From positions 1 to 54,011 of the forward strand of contig JAAMXP010002949.1 in assembly GCA_019693395.1 (NCBI GenBank): a DNA stretch of 54,011 nt, written 5' to 3'. The notes beneath the pieces are model-generated. The model was not told where the DNA came from. It saw nothing but the letters and a program-made list of their open reading frames with translations, and did no database searches. Source of the stretch: Ettlia oleoabundans. Taxonomy: Eukaryota; Chlorophyta; Chlorophyceae; Chlamydomonadales. Both the position numbers and the translations under genes were made by a program. Below are positions 46,803-54,011 of the stretch, piece after piece; position 1 is the first letter of the stretch, and each line of letters begins with the position of its first letter.

Positions 46803-49800
46803 ATGGCGGCGGCGGACAAGGTGCCATGCACCGTTGTCACGGGTTTCCTCGGTGCAGGTGCGCGGTCATGCAGAAGTGCTACCATTATACTTTTCCCGAA
46901 AGCAAAAGCGGAGAAACTCTGAGATCGCATTTGGGTGGAACACGTTCTATGAAGATACGCGTCTTACAGCTTGGGCATGAGCCAAAATATGCTCAACTAG
47001 TTGCGGCAGCAAACGCGGACTGTTGCCGCCTGCTACAGCCTGCGCCGCCCTCTCCAGCACCCGCCACCGCCTGTCGACATGTCCCTGCTTGCTCGCGTTC
47101 TTTTCAATAATGGTTCTGCAGGGAAGACAACGTTGATCAACTATATTTTGCAAGGTTCGCGTGGGGGTAAAACTGCCGAAGTGCACTAGTGCCCACAGCC
47201 GCTGCTCTGGCAGCTCTGCTGCAACACTTCTGCGACTATGCTGCAATCCTTGCTGCGTGCCTACTTCGGCTGCACACAGCAAACTTGCTTTGAGTCGGCC
47301 AAAGTTTATGGTCCGTTACAAGCATGCATTGATGGGGGACATTCAGGGCACGAGAATGTTTTGGTGCAGTGCATCATTCCATAGACAGCAGTCTCCCTCA
47401 TTTCTTACTACAGGCGAGCACGGCAAGAAGATTGCTGTCATTGAAAACGAGTTCGGCGAGGTGCGTCAGTAGCGGCCATGCCGCACAAAATGTGCCAGCT
47501 GCCACATACCCTGTCATACCTCACAGCTCCCAGGCTCAAACATCTGCGCCCCACGAAGTCGCTTGCTCCTCGCTGATTGCCTCCTTCACCGCCACGATAT
47601 GTTGCTGCAGGTTGGAGTGGACGATGCTTTGGTTCTGGACACAAAGGAAGAAATCTTTGAAATGAACAACGTGAGCACCGGCAGGCAGCCCTCAGCATGT
47701 TCTGATGGGAGGCAGCTACGTGTTGATGGGCGCTTGCGGCGTGTGCGGGCGTGTGGGTGGGGATGTCAGGTGGTGGGGGGTCTTGGGGCATGGCACAGCA
47801 GCAATGGCACGCATGGACTGATCATAAGTTTGAGCAGTTTCTAGGCGTCATGGGGGATGTTAAGGTGCTGGGTGATTTACCCAATTGATTGCTGGCTTGT
47901 ACAGAACTGTGTGCAGTTGAAACAGCAGCCCTCAAGCCAACTGCACCTCCATTGGCTGCCCCGCCGCTTTTGCAGGGCTGCATTTGCTGCACAGGCAAGC
48001 TCTGGCGCTCTGCATCGCTCACACCTGTGGCAACAAAGTCGCTACTAGGCTTGGAGCAGTGATACCGTCCTTGCCTGCAACTGCCCAGATGCTGCCCTCA
48101 ATGCATTGCTCAGACGGCAAGCTATCAGCAGTTGCCTGTCCGCTTGCCCATGCACTGCTGCATTTTTACTCATCTCACCAATTGCCATCCTCACCTTACC
48201 CACCCCTCCTCCGCCACCCTTGCCTCGCGCCTCACCTGTTTGCAGTGCGTGGCGACCTCATCCGCATCCTCAACAAGCTGCTCAAGCGCAAGAACAGGTT
48301 TGACCACATCCTTATAGAAACAACAGGGCTGGCGGACCCCGCCCCTGTGGCGCAGACTTTCTTTGTAGATGAGGAGCTTAAGGGCTCACTGCGCCTTGAC
48401 TCCATCCTCACGGGTGGGTATGTGTGTGTGCATATGCGGGTGTGTCAGTAGTGTGGCTTTGTTAATGTGGTATTGCGGGCGGGTGTGATGGATGGGAGGG
48501 ACAAAGCTGCCATGGGCAGGGAGAGGCGACCCCGACAAATCCTAGGCTGATGGGTGCTTGAAAATAGCTCTTGCTCTCAAGTAAGATGCGTCAACAGCAT
48601 GCTTTCTACCAAACCAGCGTCCCTGAAGCAATTCCAGCCTTGGGCATGCACTCCTGGAAGCCTATCCCCAGTAGCCGGCTATTAACGTTGCGCCCTTTGC
48701 CCGCGCCACTGCCCATAATCCCTCGACTCCACCTGTCTGTCTGACCGCCTCGGTTATGCCTGCCTGCCTGCCTGCAGTGGTGGATGCCAAGCACATCCTG
48801 CTGCACCTAGATGAGGAGAAGCCAGACGGTATCGTCAACGAGTCAATACAGCAGGTGCGAAATGCCTTGTGGGTTCAGCTTGCAGTTGTGCTATGGCATT
48901 TGCACCTGTAAGCACATCACAATGTCTGATGAGACACGTGGGGCATACATGCTTGCTGGTCTGCGGAATTCCTCACGTACCTACTTGATTGCTTGCGCTC
49001 TTCGCTTTACTGATGCTGTAACGTCTGTGGGTCCCCATGTTTTCCCAATTGAGGGCCCCGTTCGCCGGGGCATGTGAACCACCTGCCTGTCCAATATCCC
49101 TGCTTGGAAAATACTCCACGCAGGTGGCATTTGCCGACCGTGTGCTGCTGAACAAGGTGGACCTGGTCTCAGATGCTGAGAAGGAAGAGGTGGTGCGCCG
49201 AATCAAGGTGCGTGGGCTGCAAGTCAGCTTGTGTTCGTTCAACAGGGGTGGGGCACTCGTGTGTTGGAGATGTAACGCCGCCGTATTACATTTTACTGCC
49301 AGATTGCATCACGACAGATGGAGCGCTGCCTCACAAGCACACTTTCTCACCAACATAACGGCTTTTCTCATGCATGGGCATTCCCTACCGCTGCACCTCT
49401 TGCACCATCATCCTTACCGTCATGCATCCAGCCAGACGTCGGCACCGTGTCGTTGACATCCATTCCTCCACCCAGCATCGATTCTCCCCTTGTGCTTTGT
49501 GCAGGCAATCAACAGCACCACGGAGGTAATTGAGTGCCAGCATGCCAAGGTGGACCTGGACCGCATCCTTGGACTGCAGTCCTTTGACCTCGAGAAAATT
49601 CTCACTATGGACGCAGCCTTCCTCAAGGCAAGATAACCAAGCTCCCTGCACTAGTCCCTGTATCCGCTGACCTCATGCACATCTGCATCTGCACAGCGCG
49701 CCTGCCATGCACACATGTGCCTCCATGCCCCACTTGATAGCGGCGGACCTGGCACCTCCTCAAGCCGGCCATTCCGCCACTAGAAATCTTCATTTTGTCG

Positions 49801-51481
49801 CAAGGGTGGTTCACTCCCTGATGCTGTTGCTATTTTGCCGCAGCTCGCGTGTTGTGGCTCTCCCACCAGGAGGCAACTGCACATTGTTTATTGCCCCTCC
49901 CGCGTTCCTCTCTGGCTTGCCGTCGCCTGTCCAGTGTTCCAGGTGCCCGCTGCTGTGTGGCTGCAGGTGGAGGATGAGCATGCACACCACCATATTCACG
50001 ATCATGACCACGACCATGAGCACGGGCATGGTGACTGCACACAGTGTGCCGCTGGAGAGCATGTAAGACTGCAACTGAAGCTTGCTCGCAGCGGCGCACC
50101 TTCATTTCATTGTGTATGACAATCTGTAAAGGCGCCCTGCCCTGTATATCATTTCCACACCATAGCGGCTGGTCAGTAATACTGCTTCCCCTTCATTCCC
50201 CCACCTTTGCCCCTCCAGGACCACGACCATGCCCACCACCACCATGAGCACGAGCATGAGCAGGAGGGAGAGAAGGAACATAAGGAGCACCAGCACCATG
50301 GCCACTCGCACCAGCACGACACGCGCGTCAGCAGCGTGGGCATTGAGTGCGAAGGTGGGCAGCCGATCCCTTGTATGGTTGAAAGATATGCAGCACACAT
50401 CTGCAGCTGGCCAGCAATGCAGCGTGCAAGCATCAGCCAGCGGGCATCAAGCATGATTAAGCCCAAGCCTCCTAAGCTGCAAGCTGCAGCCGCCATAGGC
50501 TTGCCTGCTCATCTCCCCCCTCCCCCCCCGCAACACCATGCCATCGTCCTGTAGGTGCGCTGGATATGCAGCGGCTCAACACGTGGCTGAGCAACCTGCT
50601 GCAAGAGAAGGGCGCCGACATCTATCGCTCCAAGGGCATCCTGAACATCGCCGGTTCAGATGACAAGTGAGTCTGCACCGCACACTTGCGCAAGAAAAGC
50701 TGGCAGTAGCTAGCAGCAATAGCTGGTGGCAGCCCCAACACGGGGGGAGCAGGACGTGGTGGGCCGCGCTCTGACAACCCTGCATCTGCCTTGCTCCATC
50801 TGCCTTGGTTTCAAGCATTGTGGGGGCACAGAAGCGGCGCTGTGCCGCAATTTGACCAATGTAGTTGCCTATTGCCAGCCTTGGGCGCCGCCAGTGGTGC
50901 GAGGGGCCAGCTGCTGTGCACCATGTCGCTCATAAGAATTCTGAGTTGCATTGGCTGTTGCTGTTCCCGCTCTCCCCCATCCCCGCAGGTATGTGTTCCA
51001 CGGCGTGCACATGATGCTCCAGCTTGGCAGCAGCGCTGACGGCCTGGGCAAGCCGTGGCAGCCTGGAGAGAAGCGCTTCAATAGGGTGGTCTTCATCGGT
51101 GCGCTCCGTGCTCCCAGTGTAGCGCTTTGGCTTGCCGCCGCTGCTGCCGCTGCTGCTGCCATTACGCCGTCTTGTGTTCCTGGTATTGCGGCTTCGGCTT
51201 TCGGCTGCTGGCGCCAGCAACGCTGCCGCCGTTGCCCCTGCTGGTAGCAGTAAATCGGGAGCCTCCAGCCGCCGCCATGGTTTGGTAGTTTTTGGCTGTC
51301 CGCACCTTTTGCCATTCGCAAGGTTCTGCCTTTAAACAAATCTGAGACTTCCCGGCCTGCCACTGTCGTACATGTTCTTTTCGTTCAACATATCGTGCTG
51401 TGTGACGCAGGCAAGGACCTCAACCGACAGGAACTAAATGACGGATTCCGCAGCTGCATGGCAGATGCCACCGCTGCATGA
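46803..51481 (+). CDS. ZNG1: CobW/ZNG1-type zinc-chaperone GTPase, 396 aa, 14 exons
   Basis: Plus-strand exons: 46803-46857, 47122-47154, 47414-47460, 47611-47670, 47976-47994, 48246-48413, 48778-48854, 49124-49207, 49505-49627, 49967-50062, 50219-50354, 50555-50666, 50989-51098, 51411-51481. All junctions are in phase. The product is a COG0523 GTPase: Walker A GFLGAGKTT (14-22), ENEFGEVGVDD, the metal-binding G66-C-I-C-C-T motif followed by VRGDL, ETTGLADPAP, VVDAKH and N163-K-V-D. A His/Asp/Glu-rich metal-binding stretch (about 225-290) precedes a CobW C-terminal domain (LNTWLSNLLQEKGADIYR to the end). Family members use GTP to pass zinc to client enzymes such as methionine aminopeptidase 1. 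Introns 5 and 9 start with GC (CAG|GCAAGC, AAG|GCAAGA). Exon 5 is only 19 nt and encodes the CICC motif. Confidence 0.97.
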
Positions 51482-52076
51482 AGCAAGGTGCTGAACGCCA
51501 CCATGCAAGCCTTTTGTAGCCTATGCCTGGAGCACTGCCACGAAGTCATTGCTACGAAGCTTACATGTCCTTTTATCAGCCCACGAGCGGAGCCAACATT
51601 CAAACTCAAGTAACTTGTTGTGTACCTCTCCAACTCATCTGTTCTCTGCTTGTGATCCTTTTCATGGGCATTACTTGTCCAATGTAAGCAAGCTGAAATC
51701 TATTGAATAAGCATTCAAATAAGATGCAAAAGAAAGAGCCCTGACCCCAACAACACAACAGCTCAAACTACCAAACACTCAACATTATTGTGCATGTATG
51801 TTTTGTGCAGATTGTTCACCTACTGGCATTGTGCGGCCCATGCCACCAGCTCTGCAGGGGCACATGCAGGCACGGATTATATGTGCCTGCGGTGCTTCCA
51901 GCTGCTGGCTGAGCTGTCAGCTGATAACGATGCGCCACCAGGTGGATGAAAGATGAACTGCTCAGCCAGTTGTCACCAAGAGGCCGATGATGTGTCTTGG
52001 GGGGTGGCGAAGGACAGCTACATTCCCATGTCTTATTCTTTTCTAAATCCATCAGTATCCACTCCAGCTACTTAAT
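51482..52076. other. Convergent 3' region of zinc-chaperone and expansin-like genes
   Basis: No exon is supported. The plus strand carries TGTAA at 51683-51687. No TGTAA was seen on the minus strand for the expansin-like gene. Confidence 0.45.
51683..51687 (+). terminator. TGTAA polyadenylation signal of the zinc-chaperone gene
   Basis: TGTAA lies 202 bases after the stop codon at 51481 on the same strand. Confidence 0.55.
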
Positions 52077-53930
52077 TTAAGACGCTTCAAATTGCACTCC
52101 CAGGTCTGCACTCCTCAGTGAGGGCACCCTGGCACGCAGCACCTCTCCGTTGGCTCCCAACAGGGCCACATCAAGCGGCTGTGCCGGGGTGATGGGCTGC
52201 CCAGGGTTCCCTGCAGGCGATGCATCTTAAACTTGACATGGATAGGTTGCATATGGCAGCGGCGTGGTTTGAAGATACGATGGCGCCATGCTGAATGCAG
52301 AATCTCTGTGCTGATGCTACAAACTAAGCAGCTGATACACCTACATGCCCAAAAGTTGTCGCTGCCGCGCCGCAGCCTTGCGCCATTGACCTGCAGGTAG
52401 CCGTTTCATATCATGAGCAGAATGCAGCATGTTCACATCAGTGCCAAATGCATGAGATGCCGTTATACCGGCTATGCAGAGGGGTCAGCGACAGGAGGGG
52501 CTGCTGCTTAGGAGGGCACACCAGAAAGCTCCACAAAAGGAGGGCACAGCAGCAGGCGTAACAGCAGAGGGCCCTGCCGATGGACCTTACTTTGGAACCC
52601 TAATGATCAACCCTTTGGGGCAGCAGTCCTTGCTGTCAGACTGACTGCTGCAATATCCGATATAGACACCGCTACCCACTCTAACAACCTGAACTGGTGC
52701 CCCACCAATCGGCAGAAACTTCAGATTGGGTGGCTCCAGCCAAAGTTGTATAGAAGGCCTGGCAAGTCTCGTTTGGGGGCAGATGCTTGATGACTGCCAG
52801 CTGCTCTACACAACACTTGCCTGTACAGCTACGATAGGCTGGAGGTAGTTGCTGAACGCGAAGGCTTGGTAGAAAGCACTGCGGTGGGACAGGAGCGCAA
52901 CCAAGACTTGATAACATGGTTTGGCCAGCTAGCTAGTGTATTTCTTGCAACCAAGCAGTCAGGTTTCAGTAGCCATTACCTGCCACCCCGCTTCAACAGC
53001 ATCTTAATGGTGCCTTCTATGTACGAAGAGCAGCTGACAAGATCCCAGGAGACCTGCAAGCAGTTTGCGACAAGCAGCAATTGCTAGCGGCGGGGATGTT
53101 GCAGGCCTCAACGAGTAATTCACTTTGGAACTTACAGCGCAGCAGCACACAGCACACCCCTACCAGACGACTGACTACCTGCCTAGCCATTGCATCCACC
53201 CCTGGTTATCCTGTGGTACTGAGTGGGCAGGCCATGAATGAACCACACGTTGGCATAGAGCTAGTTTCACTGCCAGCCAACGCACCACTATAGATGGGTT
53301 GGGGCCCGGCTCGCGGCCTGTCAAATTGACAAATAGCGGCGTTGAAATCGACAGATCCGCCCCTGTGCAGCTGCCTGCGCACCAGAGCAAGCGTTTGGAG
53401 CATAAAAGACGCTGAAAGGCAGCGTGAGCATGAACGGACAGTTTGCCTGCAACAATCAACGATGCCAGCCTACAGCACCGCCGTCATAAGGAATAGGGTG
53501 TCATCCGTTCCCGCCCAGAAAGATGCCTGCTGAATGCTGTGCCCCAGCAGGCGGAGCCTCTCACCGCAGACATCGGCCACCAGAGCAGGTAGCTGCTCGC
53601 CAGGCTCTGCACAGCTCTGGTCATCACACTGTGACAAGGAAAGCAGCAAGCTTGCAGCATCAGGAGCATGCAGTAACAGGTATGAGGTCCCCTTGCCACG
53701 TGGTTGCAGCTGCACGGAGAGCTTTGCTGCTACCGAGCGAAACAGGCAGCACCCATTGGGCGACGCAGAGGGATCCTGGTGAGCAGGGACAAGTTAATAT
53801 TGACTCAGGGCTTGGCAGTGGCTGACACACAGTGCAGGAAGCATGGGTTCGTCCTCACCTGCAGAATGATGCACCGGCCGCATGCCTGGGCATTTTGGAA
53901 GTACTGAGGGGACACTCCTACGTAGTTTGA
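52077..53930 (-). CDS. Expansin-like protein, 5' end outside the window
   Basis: Minus-strand exons supported: 53930-53859, 53628-53565, 53374-53286, 52851 to about 52821 (or 52816), 52758-52676 and 52210-52077. The first two supply VGVSPQYFQNAQACGRCIIL and CDDQSCAEPGEQLPALVADV; the third continues CGSCTGADLSISTPLF. These match the double-psi beta-barrel of expansins: Cys pairs, a V-x-D-x-C-x-x-C core and the DL(S/D) segment. After YRSCT, the next exons resemble the beta-sandwich domain, ending DVALLGANGEVLRARVP and a terminal LGVQFEAS. Expansins are secreted and loosen cell walls. The signal peptide and start must lie to the right of 54011. The donor of the 52851 exon is uncertain, because GC at 52820 or GT at 52815 give different phases; the latter fits the next exon. 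An intermediate exon between 52676 and 52210 may be missing. Confidence 0.72.
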
Positions 53931-53936
53931 CTGCAG

Positions 53937-53937
<1 letters not shown>

Positions 53938-53992
<55 letters not shown>

Positions 53993-54011
53993 CGCGCGCG
54001 CGCGCGTGCGT
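53938..54011. repeat. (TG)n(CG)n microsatellite at the right edge
   Basis: About 46 bases of TG repeats (53939-53984) run into about 22 bases of CG repeats and then TGCGT at the end of the window. It lies in an intron of the expansin-like gene. Alternating pyrimidine-purine tracts of this kind favour Z-DNA. The repeat continues past the edge. Confidence 0.95.

Overview
The window is nuclear DNA from a green plant-lineage eukaryote, most likely a chlorophyte microalga. The genes are dense in short introns (about 90 could be placed by phase-matched splice sites), and several 3' ends carry TGTAA, the usual chlorophyte polyadenylation signal. The gene content mixes plant-type proteins (arginine-rich tandem CCCH zinc finger, expansin-like protein, HASTY-type exportin, bHLH-ACT factor) with general eukaryotic ones. 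A 15-base N run at 32251-32265 shows it is a draft assembly. The genus cannot be fixed from the sequence alone.

Layout. 1-2365: repeats only, a 343-bp direct duplication and a 143-bp-arm inverted repeat (foldback element). 2366-3539 (-): a tentative three-exon unknown gene. 4622-7878 (-): a ten-exon LEA-like protein. 8491-9419 (-): a small protein with a C-terminal Rho_N domain, possibly organellar. 10007-11376 (+): a U-box gene with three reading-frame or splice lesions, probably a pseudogene. 11783-13000 (+): a four-helix membrane protein. 13761-19139 (-): a 988-residue ankyrin-repeat protein. 20653-23751 (-): a tandem CCCH zinc-finger protein. 24338-34509 (-): a complete 25-exon exportin-5/HASTY homologue. 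34944-37222 (+): an unknown, probably nuclear, low-complexity protein. 37832-40770 (-): a JMJD7-type JmjC hydroxylase. 41437-43723 (-): a bHLH-ACT transcription factor. 44162-45944 (+): an unknown protein. 46803-51481 (+): a CobW/ZNG1 zinc chaperone. 52077 to the right edge (-): an expansin-like protein, 5' end outside the window.

The genes are individually promoted and show no operon or shared pathway. Three serve RNA or gene control (exportin-5, CCCH protein, bHLH-ACT), two relate to metal or 2-oxoglutarate enzymes, and one to the cell wall. Two head-to-head pairs share short promoter regions (exportin/34944 gene; bHLH/44162 gene). The most unusual global feature is splicing: eight introns in four different genes start with GC instead of GT, and the protein frame supports each of them. 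That is far above the roughly 1% usual in eukaryotes.

I did not find a new multi-gene system. The best leads are the GC-AG intron load, the damaged U-box locus, the insert-bearing JMJD7, and two or three conserved-looking genes of unknown function.
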